A DNA stretch of 64,000 nucleotides from Hymenobacter sp. DG25A (GCF_001280305.1 NZ_CP012623.1:1116001-1180000), one strand, 5' to 3'; counted from the stretch's first letter, positions 54,289 through 64,000 are shown. Notes: generated from the sequence alone by a model not told the origin. Made by a program: numbers and translations.

Positions 54289-55479
54289 CTATTGCCAGAA
54301 AGTTGGTCGGGTAGTCGTGCCGCGCAGCCGGCAGTCAGCGCATTCCTCCGGATAAGAGGTATAAATGTTTCCGTATTCACTATTGTAATATTGATAAATA
54401 GGGATATTATCTCCGGAGCTGAAGGTTTCAGACAGCACTTCTGAATAAGCAACTCCCTTTAAAGGCAACACATCTACCGGAAGAAGGCCACAGTCTTCAT
54501 AGCCGGTTTTGAAAGTCCAGGCGCCCGGCAATTCTTTCTTGGAAATAAAGATTCGTTTTTGAGTCACGGAGCCGACGCCGACAAAGCCGAGCACGGGCTC
54601 CTGCGGCTGGTTGAGGTTGCGCACATTGCCCGTGGACTGGGAAGGCAGCGGGTCAAACAAGGAGCCAATGGTTTCCGTGTTCTTCTTCAAAGCTTCCCAG
54701 TAGGCGTACTCCTCGGCTCCCATGGTGTACTGGCGCACCAGTACGCTGTACTTATAGCGCAAACGGGTATCGCCGGCAGGAAACTCAAGGAGGGGAAACT
54801 CCGTCACCCGGTCCTCGCTCAAACGTTTGGTGCTCGTCAGCTTAATAGTCGGGCTATGTACCGTTTGCCAGCATTGGTAGATTTGCTCATCGGCCCGCCG
54901 CCGCCGCATCTGTTGATTTTCATACACGTGCTGGGATTCCCCGGCAGAGGTGAATTCCCAGGTTTCGGTATAGTCCCAGCGGTAGTAGCGGGAGTTGCCG
55001 GTGGCATCGAAGGTGTTGGCATACAGCTCCAGGCCGCGCGGCACCACTTTCCAGGTCAGGGCCTCAATCGGTGGGCTGGTCTTGACCGGCAGATAAGCCG
55101 AAGCATACTGGCCCAGCAGCTGCTGGCGGCTGTCGCGGGTGCGGAAGAACAGGCGGTACTGAGTACCCGGATTTAAGATCAGGCTGTCGGAGACATAGGT
55201 ACCACTCTTTACCTCACGCAATAGGTACTCCTCCCCGCTGCCTTCTCCCTGAATCAGGACCTGAGCTTTATCCACGGTCAGCGGCCCGGCCGTGGAGGCC
55301 AGGTCATAAGTGCGGGAGAGCTTGATGGTAGTGCGTCCATTGCTGTTGATAAAGCCATCTACCACCAGGGCTTTGGTGGCCTGCACCGGCACTTCCGGCT
55401 CGAACGGCTCGATGCAACCGCTCAACCCCAGTAGCAGGATGCATAGTCCATTCACTAGTAAGTTTCGGAATACAGCCAT
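54289..55479 (-). CDS. DUF4249 lipoprotein, copy 3
   Basis: 396 residues, lipobox GLSGC. Begins one base after the TonB receptor stop (55480), so translational coupling is likely. Its N-terminal half matches copy 1 and its middle (VYENQQMRRRRADEQIYQCW) matches copy 2, a mosaic. Unique C-terminus (FSSGDNIPIYQYYNSEY), then SYPEECADCRLRG. Confidence 0.88.
   Translation of the reverse strand: MAVFRNLLVNGLCILLLGLSGCIEPFEPEVPVQATKALVVDGFINSNGRTTIKLSRTYDLASTAGPLTVDKAQVLIQGEGSGEEYLLREVKSGTYVSDSLILNPGTQYRLFFRTRDSRQQLLGQYASAYLPVKTSPPIEALTWKVVPRGLELYANTFDATGNSRYYRWDYTETWEFTSAGESQHVYENQQMRRRRADEQIYQCWQTVHSPTIKLTSTKRLSEDRVTEFPLLEFPAGDTRLRYKYSVLVRQYTMGAEEYAYWEALKKNTETIGSLFDPLPSQSTGNVRNLNQPQEPVLGFVGVGSVTQKRIFISKKELPGAWTFKTGYEDCGLLPVDVLPLKGVAYSEVLSETFSSGDNIPIYQYYNSEYGNIYTSYPEECADCRLRGTTTRPTFWQ
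54544..54873 (-). repeat. DUF4249 core repeat, copy 3
   Basis: 330-base block; see copy 1. Confidence 0.85.
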
Positions 55480-58242
55480 CTAGAATTTGAAGTTATAAGT
55501 GACAGTAGGAATAGGCGTACCAAAAATGGCCAGCTTGTAACCCTTGATCTGACCATTCTCCGACTTGAAATACACGGAAAATGGATTACGGCGCCCGGTT
55601 AAGTTATACACGCCCACCGTCCAGGAGCTGTGCGCAACCTTTTTTGCTTTATGGTTGCCCTCAATATTGAGCGAGAAGTCAGTGCGGAAGTAGTCGGGCA
55701 CGCGGTAGGCATTCCGCGCCGAGTAGTACACGCGCACGGTATTGCCCACCTGGTATTTCGCCAGAGGCAGCGTTATAGGTCGCCCGGTGCTATAGTTCAT
55801 GTTGAATGAGGTGCTAAAGCGGCGGCTGAACCGGTAGTTCGAAACCAGCATAAAGTCATGCGGCTTATCGAAGTTGCTGGGATAAAATTTGCCGCCATTC
55901 ACGATGTCGCCGGTAGTTACATTATTTACTTGCACCAACGAGCGGGAGTATGTGTAACTAACCCAGCCATTGAGTTTGCCCGAAAGCTTTTTCAGCATCA
56001 TTTCTACCCCGTAAGCCTTTCCCTTGGCATTTACCACATCGGTTTCAATATGATGATTCAGCAGGAGGGTAGCGCCGCTTTTGTAGTCCACAAAGTCGCG
56101 CATGTTTTTGTAGTAGGCCTCCACAGAGGTTTCCACAGTATTATTCTTATAGTTGCGATAGTACCCAATAGAATACTGGTCGCCTAGCTGCGGGCGCACG
56201 TTGGGGTCACTCAGCTTCCAGATATCCGTTGGCGACATGGAAGCCGTATTTGACAGCATATGGATATACTGCCGCATCTGGGTATAGCTCACTTTTACAG
56301 ACGAATTCTCCGTTACCGCATACTTGGCAGAAAGGCGTAATTCGGGCCCTTGGTAGGTGCCCATTACCTTGCCGGAAGCATAGGAAATAGTGTCGGTAAT
56401 GGAGCTTTCTGATTTAGAAGCACCAGCCAGATACTGGTAAATATCCCGGGGGCCTAGGGCCGCATATAGGGAGAAGCGTATGCCCGCATACACGGAAAAT
56501 CTGTTAGAAATATCAATCTTATCGGAGATATAAAGGGCATTTTCCAGACCCCGCTCCCGTGGCAGCACGTCTGGCTCCATCAGAGACTCGCCGCCCAGTG
56601 GTGTAAGACTACCCGGCGAAATATTGTAAAGCAGGGAACTTGCCCCAAAATCAATGGTATGCTTGGAGCTTGGAAAGAAGCTGAAGTCCAGTTGGCCACC
56701 TGTCTGGTCAATGCCATACGTGAGGCGAGCGGAGGTACTGGGGTTTCGCTGACTGGCTACATCATAGGCATAGTGACTATAAGTGCCCGTAAACACGCCG
56801 TAGAGCTTATTGCCGAAAACGTGTTTGAATTTAAGTGTAGCGTTCTGGTTCTGGTAGCGGTAAGTAGTGTCGCTGGCCAGGCGAAACTTGTCGCTGCTGC
56901 TGTAGCCGGTCAGGTACAGGGTATTCTTGCTGTTGAAATCGTGGGTGATGTGTGCATTTACATCATAAAAGAAAGCCGAGCTTTCCTGGTAGCTCTTATT
57001 GGGAATCTGCTTGAGCAGCCAATCAGAATAGCTGCTGCGCCCGCTAATAATGAACGAGCTTTTGTCTTTGATAATAGGGCCTTCCAGCATTAGGCGGCTG
57101 GTGAGTGGCCCGATGCCGCCGGCCCCGGCAAACTTCTTTTTATTGCCGTCGCGGGTGCTGATATCCAGCACCGAGGACAGCCGCCCGCCATACTTGGCTG
57201 GAATGGCGCTTTTAAATAGTTCTACTGACTTGATGATATCGGGGTTGAAGGCAGAGAAGAAACCGAATAAGTGAGCCGGGTTATACACCGTGGCATCATT
57301 AAACAGAATCAGGTTCTGGTCGGCCGCGCCGCCTCGCACGTTCATGCCCGTGGTTCCTTCACTCACTGACTTCACACCAGGCAGGGTAAGCACTACCCGC
57401 AGTATATCCGTTTCGCCAAACGTAGTAGGTACCTGGCGCATGGTTTTGATATCGAGCTTCTCCACGCCCATCTGCATGCCCGCCACATTCCGGTCCTTTT
57501 CAGCCTCAATAATGACTTCACGCAGGCGGGCAATATCTTCTTCCACTTCAATATTAAGCTTGCCATCAGAATGCAGCGCAATCTGGCGTTTGGAATTTTT
57601 AATCCCGATGCCTCTGATTTTTAACTCATATCGGCCCGTTGGTAAGGTGAGAGAGTAAAATCCAAATTGGTCAGTAGCAGTACCAATGGAGGGCTTTTCA
57701 ATATATATGGAAGCGCCGATAATAGGCTCTCCGCTTTTGTTGTCGCGCACGTACCCCGCCAGCGTGGCTTTACTGCCAGCAGCATCTCCCCGGTCTATGC
57801 CGATTTCATACAGCTTCAGTTCTGAGGTATTCTGGCGCTGACTTTTCTCCTGTGGTTCGGGCTCTGGCTCCGCAGCAAATATGGTACCGGCAGCATCTGG
57901 CTGAAAAAAGCTGTCGGGCAGTTGAGTTTGAATTAGAGTGCCCGAAGTAACAAAGACATGCTTCTCCCCATCAATTGCAAACTTAAGTGGGGTGCCGTTC
58001 AGGGCCTCAGTAAGTACAGTAGCAAGGGGCTTACCAGTGGCCTTTAGCGTTACTGAAAGGCTGTCTACATCGGTGGGAAGAAAATAAAAGTGGTAGGCCG
58101 TCTGGCTCTCCAGCTCCTTCACAAAATCAGGGAAGGGCGTTTTGTTGAAGCTTCCGGTAACAAGTGCAGAGTCAGCCTGCTGGGCAACACTCACAAGGGA
58201 TAAACTCAACAGCAGTATAAGCAGCGTAAGACGTTGCAGCAT
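55480..58242 (-). CDS. TonB-dependent receptor with STN and carboxypeptidase-like domains
   Basis: 920 residues. Signal peptide (1-20), STN domain (about 30-110), a linker, carboxypeptidase-regulatory-like domain (about 163-245, GYVRDNKSGEPIIGASIYIE), plug (about 265-365, GMNVRGGAADQNLILFND), and a 22-strand type barrel ending in F (YNFKF). The STN domain implies signalling through a partner FecR-type anti-sigma factor, not seen nearby. Substrate unknown. Starts the DUF4249 operon. Confidence 0.93.
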   Translation of the reverse strand: MLQRLTLLILLLSLSLVSVAQQADSALVTGSFNKTPFPDFVKELESQTAYHFYFLPTDVDSLSVTLKATGKPLATVLTEALNGTPLKFAIDGEKHVFVTSGTLIQTQLPDSFFQPDAAGTIFAAEPEPEPQEKSQRQNTSELKLYEIGIDRGDAAGSKATLAGYVRDNKSGEPIIGASIYIEKPSIGTATDQFGFYSLTLPTGRYELKIRGIGIKNSKRQIALHSDGKLNIEVEEDIARLREVIIEAEKDRNVAGMQMGVEKLDIKTMRQVPTTFGETDILRVVLTLPGVKSVSEGTTGMNVRGGAADQNLILFNDATVYNPAHLFGFFSAFNPDIIKSVELFKSAIPAKYGGRLSSVLDISTRDGNKKKFAGAGGIGPLTSRLMLEGPIIKDKSSFIISGRSSYSDWLLKQIPNKSYQESSAFFYDVNAHITHDFNSKNTLYLTGYSSSDKFRLASDTTYRYQNQNATLKFKHVFGNKLYGVFTGTYSHYAYDVASQRNPSTSARLTYGIDQTGGQLDFSFFPSSKHTIDFGASSLLYNISPGSLTPLGGESLMEPDVLPRERGLENALYISDKIDISNRFSVYAGIRFSLYAALGPRDIYQYLAGASKSESSITDTISYASGKVMGTYQGPELRLSAKYAVTENSSVKVSYTQMRQYIHMLSNTASMSPTDIWKLSDPNVRPQLGDQYSIGYYRNYKNNTVETSVEAYYKNMRDFVDYKSGATLLLNHHIETDVVNAKGKAYGVEMMLKKLSGKLNGWVSYTYSRSLVQVNNVTTGDIVNGGKFYPSNFDKPHDFMLVSNYRFSRRFSTSFNMNYSTGRPITLPLAKYQVGNTVRVYYSARNAYRVPDYFRTDFSLNIEGNHKAKKVAHSSWTVGVYNLTGRRNPFSVYFKSENGQIKGYKLAIFGTPIPTVTYNFKF

Positions 58243-58301
58243 GTAGAAATGTATTAATTCTGAAAAGGCTAATACAAAGAATCGTACTTCTTAAACAGGC
58301 A

Positions 58302-59048
58302 CTATTTCCGTAAGGAAACATAGTGCTCTACCAGCTGCAAAAAAGCTGCTTCACGGCTGTCTTTCTGAAATGAAAGCTTCTGCTCCCGGGCAAATTGTTG
58401 CAGCTCCCGGCGTTTATCACGCAGAACTTTCAGGACAGATTGCTTGGACTGAATAGGATATAGCAGATTATCCTTTTGCAGGAAAAACTTATCTGTTTCT
58501 GTAAACTCAACTTCTACCCCTTCTTTTTTGGGGTGCTCCTGCATGCGTTTGCTCCGGTGTGCTAACAGCCGTATGTTATTGTCAAATATTACATCATAAA
58601 AGCCGACAGGGGCTATAGTAGCCGAAGCTGAGTCGGGCGTCAAATAGATAAAATAATGGTTGGCATAAGTAAAGTTCTGTACCAATGAGCGGTTTAGGCG
58701 CACGTTCATAGGATTATTGGGCAGAGTAGTAATTATCTGATCCAGGCGGGTATCATACAATAAGGGTACCCGGTCGTATTGTACCCCATCGTACAAAATG
58801 CCACCTATCTGTTGCTGCTGGCTTAGGAAATACTGATGTCCTTCCCGCTTGCTATAGATCTTTGTGTAGTCTAGATACTCCGGACCTGTGTAAAGGCTGG
58901 CATTGTTGGTAAGTGCTTGGGTGTAGCGCTTAGATAGGACCTGTTGAGCCTGCGCCAAATAAACAGTGTCAGTAGGAGTAGACTGGGCAAGTAAAGCACA
59001 GCCGCCATTCATCCCTAAAAAGGCAATGAAGAGAAAAAGTATTTTCAT
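58302..59048 (-). CDS. Secreted hypothetical protein at the operon head
   Basis: 248 residues from the ATG at 59048; signal peptide ending GCALLAQ. The mature part is of mixed helix and strand (KIYSKREGHQYFLSQQQQIGG, LLAHRSKRMQEHPKKEG) with a basic C-terminal helix. Unrecognised. It lies 59 bases upstream of the TonB receptor gene, so is probably co-transcribed. Confidence 0.7.
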   Translation of the reverse strand: MKILFLFIAFLGMNGGCALLAQSTPTDTVYLAQAQQVLSKRYTQALTNNASLYTGPEYLDYTKIYSKREGHQYFLSQQQQIGGILYDGVQYDRVPLLYDTRLDQIITTLPNNPMNVRLNRSLVQNFTYANHYFIYLTPDSASATIAPVGFYDVIFDNNIRLLAHRSKRMQEHPKKEGVEVEFTETDKFFLQKDNLLYPIQSKQSVLKVLRDKRRELQQFAREQKLSFQKDSREAAFLQLVEHYVSLRK

Positions 59049-59260
59049 GTAAAAAAAACGATAGAATAAGCTCTTTTTTCCCCGCACTCCCTTCGGCTCA
59101 TGCGCTCAGTTCCCAATTCAGACGCTCAAGATAGATGGTTTTCTTGGACGTGGACTAAGGAGTTTCCTGGGGTATCTACAAGCGGACTCCTAGAGGGTGT
59201 AATTCGTTGCATCACTCCTCAAAGAAAAAATGGAGTATGCTGATGCAAAGGGATACAAAG

Positions 59261-59301
59261 CAAAAAAGCCAATTGCTCTTTCGGAACAATTGGCTTTTTG
59301 C
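59261..59301. terminator. Terminator after tRNA-Glu (copy 1)
   Basis: Hairpin AAGCCAATTG / CAATTGGCTT with A-run and T-run, 15 bases beyond the tRNA on its downstream side. Confidence 0.75.
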
Positions 59302-59315
59302 AAAACGACGGGAAG

Positions 59316-59387
59316 TAGTCCGTAGGGGAATCGAACCCCTGTTGGTAGAATGAAAATCTACTGTCCTAACCCCTAGACGAACGGACC
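59316..59387 (-). tRNA. tRNA-Glu (UUC), copy 1
   Basis: 72 nt on the minus strand: acceptor GGTCCGT / ACGGACT, anticodon stem GTAGA / TCTAC with loop TTTTCAT (anticodon TTC), T arm GGGGTTCGATTCCCC. No encoded CCA. Identical to copy 2 over its whole length. Confidence 0.95.
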
Positions 59388-59471
59388 AGGTTATGTGCTA
59401 TTTCCGTCGTTTCAAGTAAAAAGAGCCGAAAAAACATATCCGCCGGTTGCGGTCTGTATTCTCGGTTCGGA

Positions 59472-59509
59472 TAAAAAAACCGCCCTGGGGTAAACCAGCG
59501 CGGTTTTTA
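59472..59509. terminator. Terminator between the tRNA-Glu copies
   Basis: Hairpin AAAAACCGC / GCGGTTTTT with flanking A and T runs, downstream of copy 2 on the minus strand. Confidence 0.7.
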
Positions 59510-59534
59510 AACCAATGCCAAAGCGGAAGGCGAG

Positions 59535-59606
59535 TAGTCCGTAGGGGAATCGAACCCCTGTTGGTAGAATGAAAATCTACTGTCCTAACCCCTAGACGAA
59601 CGGACC
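59535..59606 (-). tRNA. tRNA-Glu (UUC), copy 2
   Basis: 72 nt, identical to copy 1; first in transcription order. Its promoter is visible just upstream. Confidence 0.95.
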
Positions 59607-59637
59607 AGATATGAAGGCCTTTTCCGATTTGGTGCTG

Positions 59638-59667
59638 CAAAGATAGAAGACGAATCTTTGAGCGCAA
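59638..59667 (-). promoter_or_regulatory. Bacteroidota promoter of the tRNA-Glu genes
   Basis: Minus strand: -33 TTG (59665-59667) and -7 TATCTTTG (59638-59645), separated by 19 bases, a perfect consensus. Transcription would begin about 25 bases before tRNA copy 2. Confidence 0.75.
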
Positions 59668-59844
59668 TAGCCGGCTGCAAGAAAAATGATGTTTCAGCAG
59701 AAAAACGGCTGATTCTCAGGGTGGAATTTTTCAAAACCCGGCAACCCCAGCCGCTGTTTATCCCGTTTACAAGCCCGGCAGCAGGTGACAGACGGTACCG
59801 AAAGCGAAAATTCGCCTGCCATTTTAGACATGGTGCGCAAATCA

Positions 59845-59876
59845 TTTGGCGAAGTTACCGGGGCCCTGTACCTTCG
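59845..59876 (+). promoter_or_regulatory. gap: Candidate promoter of gap
   Basis: -33 TTTG (59845-59848) and a near-consensus -7 TACCTTCG (59869-59876), spaced by 20 bases, 57 bases before the gap ATG. The rest of the 59607-59932 gap contains the tRNA promoter and no gene. Confidence 0.45.
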
Positions 59877-59914
59877 CTCCGCGTTTGCATCAGGCCCCGT
59901 TGCGGGGCCGTTAA

Positions 59915-60940
<1,026 letters not shown>

Positions 60941-60965
60941 GCAGTTCTGCTTCCTGAAATCCCTG

Positions 60966-60994
60966 GAAAGCCTGCCCGTTAGGGCGGGCTTTCT
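60966..60994. terminator. Intrinsic terminator of gap
   Basis: Hairpin AAGCCTGCCC / GGGCGGGCTTTC followed by a T-rich stretch, 26 bases after the gap stop. Confidence 0.75.
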
Positions 60995-61054
60995 TATGTT
61001 TGAGGCTGTGCGCAGTCTGGCTTTTCCATCTCTATCGTCTGCCCGTTGTTTTTT

Positions 61055-61933
61055 ATGCCTGCCAAGCCGCGCATCTGCTTTATTCTGAACCCGGCCTCCG
61101 GTACCAACCGCCGCCAGGATGTGCCCGCCTTGCTGGCCCGCTATCTACACCCGGATGCGGTAGACTATGAGGTACTGCACACGGAGTATGCCGGCCACGC
61201 CGTGCAGCTGGCCCGCCAGGCGGCCAACAGCGGCTGCCGCATTGTGGTAGCCGTGGGCGGCGACGGTACCGTGAACGAAGTGGGCCGCGGCTTGGTGGGT
61301 ACGCAAGCGGCTCTGGGCATTCTGCCGCGCGGCTCCGGCAACGGCCTGGCCCGCCACCTGCACATTCCGCTGGGGCTGGGCGCCGCCATTCAGCGCCTGA
61401 ACGAGCCCGAGTTTCAGCGCATGGATGTGGGCCGCATCAATGGCCGGGAGTTCTTCTGCACGGCGGGCCTGGGGTTTGATGCGCACGTGAGCAAATGCTT
61501 TGCGGAGGCCGGCACGCGCGGGCTGGCCACCTACGTGCAGGTAGCCCTGCGTGAGTATCGCCGCTTTCAGCCCGTGCCCGTGCAGGTGCACTTCAACGAA
61601 AAAATACTCACCACCGACTGCTACGTGCTGGCATTTGCCAATGCGGCCCAGTACGGCAACAACGCCTACATCGCCCCCCTGGCCGATATCCGGGACGGAC
61701 TGCTGGATTTGTGTCTGATTGATGCCTTGCCGCTGATGCGGGCGGTGCGCGTCGGCTTGGGCCTCGCCCTCGGCGACCTGCCCACGTCCGGGGCCGCGGC
61801 CTTTCACACGGCCAGTAAGGTGCGGGTAACCGCCGCCACCGCGCTGGGCTTTCACGTAGATGGCGACTATGTGGGCGAGAACACCGAATTTGAGGTAGAG
61901 CTGCTGCCGCTGGCCCTGGAAGTAGCTGTTTAA
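61055..61933 (+). CDS. Diacylglycerol kinase-family (YegS-like) lipid kinase
   Basis: 292 residues from the ATG at 61055 (a TTG at 61046 in frame is also possible). NPASGTNRR, VAVGGDGTVNEVG and PRGSGNGLARHL are the signature nucleotide-binding loops. Phosphorylates lipid such as diacylglycerol or sphingoid base; substrate not assigned. Confidence 0.9.
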   Translation: MPAKPRICFILNPASGTNRRQDVPALLARYLHPDAVDYEVLHTEYAGHAVQLARQAANSGCRIVVAVGGDGTVNEVGRGLVGTQAALGILPRGSGNGLARHLHIPLGLGAAIQRLNEPEFQRMDVGRINGREFFCTAGLGFDAHVSKCFAEAGTRGLATYVQVALREYRRFQPVPVQVHFNEKILTTDCYVLAFANAAQYGNNAYIAPLADIRDGLLDLCLIDALPLMRAVRVGLGLALGDLPTSGAAAFHTASKVRVTAATALGFHVDGDYVGENTEFEVELLPLALEVAV

Positions 61934-61980
61934 AACGAACCCCCATTGTTACTCCGCAGCAACACCCATAATAATGACCG

Positions 61981-62331
61981 ATGAAAAACGATAAAAACCG
62001 GCGCGAAAGGGACGGAATCGTCTACTCCACCAGCTCCGACTTTGAGTACCAGTACAACCAGGATGAGGAAGTCACTACGCTGCCCCCCCAGCAGCAGAAC
62101 CTGCGCGTGCAGCTGGATAAAAAGTCCCGGGGCGGCAAGCAGGTCACGCTCATTACTGGCTTTGTAGGCAAAGACGAGGATTTGCAGACCCTGGCCAAGC
62201 TGCTCAAAACCAAGTGCGGCGTAGGCGGCAACGCCAAAGACGGCGAAATCCTGATTCAGGGCGACTTCCGGGAGAAAATAATGGCCGTGCTGACGGATCT
62301 GCGCTACAAGGTGAAAAAGATAGGCGGGTAA
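61981..62331 (+). CDS. eIF1/SUI1-like (YciH family) protein
   Basis: 116 residues. Core SUI1 fold with [12 protein letters not shown] and [18 protein letters not shown]. Related YciH proteins affect translation-initiation fidelity in bacteria. Cytoplasmic. Confidence 0.86.
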   Translation: MKNDKNRRERDGIVYSTSSDFEYQYNQDEEVTTLPPQQQNLRVQLDKKSRGGKQVTLITGFVGKDEDLQTLAKLLKTKCGVGGNAKDGEILIQGDFREKIMAVLTDLRYKVKKIGG

Positions 62332-62477
62332 TTCAGCCGAGTATCGGTTGCGCTTGTGCTTAGAAATCAAAAGCTCGGCGAGGCCTAGAATGGCTGTGCA
62401 GTTAGGAAAACCGTAGGGGAATTTGTCGGGCTGGAATACCAATAGTTTTGTTGCCTCAATCCACTATTCAAACTGCT

Positions 62478-62912
62478 ATGCTGCTACTGGAGCCCGTTAC
62501 CATTCATACCCTGGCCGAAGACTGGATAATTAATGCCGTGCAGTGGCTGAAGCTCAGCATTGAAACCATAGGCGCCTTTATTATTGGCCTGGGGATTCTG
62601 GTCGCGGGGCGACTGTTTTTGCTGGCGCTGTGGCAACGGCGCACGGCTAACTTTACGTCCATCCGGCTGGTTCTGGCCCGGTACCTGGCGCTGGCCCTGG
62701 AGTTTCAGCTGGGTGCCGATATCCTGACCACGGCCATTGCGCCCTCGTGGGAGCAAATCGGGAAGCTGGGTGCCGTAGCCGTCATTCGTACTGCCCTCAA
62801 CTTCTTCCTCTCCAAAGAGATGCGCGATGAGCGGAATATCACAGACGAGCAGCACGTAACCAGGCAAGCCGATAACCCTTCTGAGGCTAGTGCGGAGGCT
62901 CCGGCTGGCTAG
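62478..62912 (+). CDS. DUF1622-like membrane protein
   Basis: 144 residues from the ATG at 62478 (TTG at 62448 would add ten). Three hydrophobic segments (near 22-44, 58-74, 95-112), the first with IGAFIIGLGILVAGRLFLL. Matches the length and layout of DUF1622 proteins. Function unknown; ends with a short charged tail. Confidence 0.75.
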   Translation: MLLLEPVTIHTLAEDWIINAVQWLKLSIETIGAFIIGLGILVAGRLFLLALWQRRTANFTSIRLVLARYLALALEFQLGADILTTAIAPSWEQIGKLGAVAVIRTALNFFLSKEMRDERNITDEQHVTRQADNPSEASAEAPAG

Positions 62913-62918
62913 CGTCGG

Positions 62919-63677
62919 CTACTGAGGCAAGGCTTGCGCTAGAAACTGTCGGGCCCGCACTACATCTTCCGGCGTATCAATACCAATGGTTTCCAGCTCG
63001 GTTTCGGCCGTAAGAATGCGGTAGCCATTCTCCAGCCACCGCAGCTGCTCCAGAGATTCGGCCAGCTCCAAAGGGGAGGGAGGCAGCCGCGTAATGTGGG
63101 CCAGCACATTGGGGCGGTAGGCGTAGAGGCCGATGTGGCGCAGGTATCGGTGATGCGCCAGCCAGTGCTCCTGCGGGTGCTGGCGCTGGTACGGCACGGG
63201 GTGGCGGCTGAAGTACAAGGCATGGCCCTGCGCATCCAGCACCACTTTGGGCAGGTGGGGGCTGAACAGTTCTTCCTCATTCAGCACCGGCTTTACCAGC
63301 GTGGCCAGCTGGGGGCGAGGCTCGGCGGCAAAAAGCTGCACCAGCGCATTTATCTGGCTGGGATGTATGAACGGCTCATCCCCCTGAATATTAATAATGC
63401 AGTCGGCCCCAGTATTCAGCTGTTGATAGGCTTCGAAAACCCGGTCGGTGCCGCTGGGGTGGTCTGGGGAGGTCAGGACGGCTTCCCCGCCAAAATCCAG
63501 CACATGGCGCAGAATCCGCTCATCATCCGTAGCTACCACCACCCGGCTCAGCTGCGCTTGCCGGGCCTGCTCCACCACCCTTTGAATCATGGATTTGCCG
63601 CCCAGATCCACCAGCGGCTTGGCCGGCAAACGGGTAGAGGCATAGCGGGCGGGAATTATTCCAATGGCATTCAGCAT
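62919..63677 (-). CDS. kdsB: 3-deoxy-manno-octulosonate cytidylyltransferase
   Basis: 252 residues from the ATG at 63677. IPARYASTRLPAKPL at the start, VVVATDDERI, and the IQGDEPFI nucleotide-sugar motif identify KdsB, which activates Kdo as CMP-Kdo for lipopolysaccharide. Cytoplasmic. Confidence 0.95.
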   Translation of the reverse strand: MLNAIGIIPARYASTRLPAKPLVDLGGKSMIQRVVEQARQAQLSRVVVATDDERILRHVLDFGGEAVLTSPDHPSGTDRVFEAYQQLNTGADCIINIQGDEPFIHPSQINALVQLFAAEPRPQLATLVKPVLNEEELFSPHLPKVVLDAQGHALYFSRHPVPYQRQHPQEHWLAHHRYLRHIGLYAYRPNVLAHITRLPPSPLELAESLEQLRWLENGYRILTAETELETIGIDTPEDVVRARQFLAQALPQ

Positions 63678-63890
63678 ATACAAAGAAGCGTAGCGTGGCG
63701 GGGGCATAAAGGTAAATGAACCGGCCCGCAGATCAGCACTTCTAAAAACGGGCTTTTAGACGGTTATTTCATCGAAAACAGGGGCATTCTGGTACTTGAG
63801 CAGGATAATGTTTTATCTTTCGGCAATGTTTATGCTAGAGGCCCGGCGTCCTCGTTGCATTTTTACTTTTCGTTTTCTCACGAACCGCTC

Positions 63891-64000
63891 ATGATTCGTT
63901 TTTGGTTGCCGTTCGCCGCGTTCGTACTCGCTGGTTTTTCCGCCTCTGCTACTTCCTTCCCGGTATTGCCTGCTGACTCCATTGGGGTGGAGTATCAGAA
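63891..64000 (+). CDS. Partial: secreted protein, probably LysM
   Basis: Only the first 36 codons are in the window. A signal peptide (FAAFVLAGFSASA) is followed by ADSIGVEYQ, which is how many Bacteroidota LysM peptidoglycan-binding proteins begin. The domain itself is cut off. Upstream TATCTTTC is a weak -7-like box. Confidence 0.5.
   Translation, partial: MIRFWLPFAAFVLAGFSASATSFPVLPADSIGVEYQ

Noticed and set aside
59316..59606. tRNA genes as integration sites of a mobile element
   Set aside because: The two are complete and identical, with only about 150 bases and a terminator between; no foreign cargo.

Overview
The window looks like a chromosomal segment of a Bacteroidota bacterium, most like Hymenobacter or a close Cytophagales relative. 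The reasons are fairly high GC with scattered AT-rich patches, candidate promoters of the Bacteroidota form TTG-N19/20-TAnnTTTG, few Shine-Dalgarno sequences, many lipoproteins, a TonB-dependent receptor with STN and carboxypeptidase-like domains beside DUF4249 lipoproteins, a transketolase split into two genes, and KdsB (Gram-negative LPS). No search was run; family names come from motifs read in the translations.

Layout. 1-1.7 kb: ECF sigma factor operon (sigma, single-TM candidate anti-sigma, periplasmic protein) next to a 30-bp perfect inverted repeat. 1.9-4.4 kb: zinc-ribbon protein and TPR lipoprotein. 4.5-8.5 kb: transketolase halves separated by a VWA protein and a membrane protein. 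8.7-16.6 kb: a second copy of the inverted repeat, Bcp peroxiredoxin, lipocalin, M23 peptidase, FAH-family protein, M48 lipoprotein, a frameshifted alpha/beta hydrolase and an Mpl-type ligase. 16.8-24.3 kb: dnaB, a PaoABC-like molybdenum hydroxylase operon, a decayed AT-rich gene remnant, an alpha/beta hydrolase, then a second copy of the dnaB 3' end with its terminator. That direct repeat suggests the 5.8 kb between was inserted by recombination at dnaB. 24.4-43.9 kb: an AT-rich YD-repeat-like gene, transporters, DODA dioxygenase, a GH63-like glucosidase preceded by two tiny coupled ORFs, dienelactone hydrolase, ankyrin protein, LLM oxidoreductase, TSUP permease, SDR, Fpg glycosylase, M48 peptidase, ABC exporter and L,D-transpeptidase. 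44.1-49.2 kb: GH15 enzyme, YgjP-like peptidase and fused OtsA-OtsB, a trehalose-linked group. 49.3-59.1 kb: a minus-strand envelope operon with a TonB-dependent receptor, three mosaic DUF4249 lipoproteins and a macroglobulin-like protein. 59.3-64 kb: two tRNA-Glu genes, gap, a lipid kinase-like protein, an eIF1/SUI1-like factor, a DUF1622-like protein, kdsB and the start of a probable LysM protein.

Two regions deserve most attention. The first is the segment flanked by dnaB 3' ends, whose two copies differ only by synonymous changes and an in-frame linker change. The second is the TonB/DUF4249/macroglobulin operon, where a 330-bp core is almost identical in three paralogues while their C-terminal tails differ, as expected from gene conversion or cassette-like diversification. 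Smaller oddities are the GC-rich and AT-rich remnants, paired hairpin repeats, and leader ORFs with an unusually strong Shine-Dalgarno.
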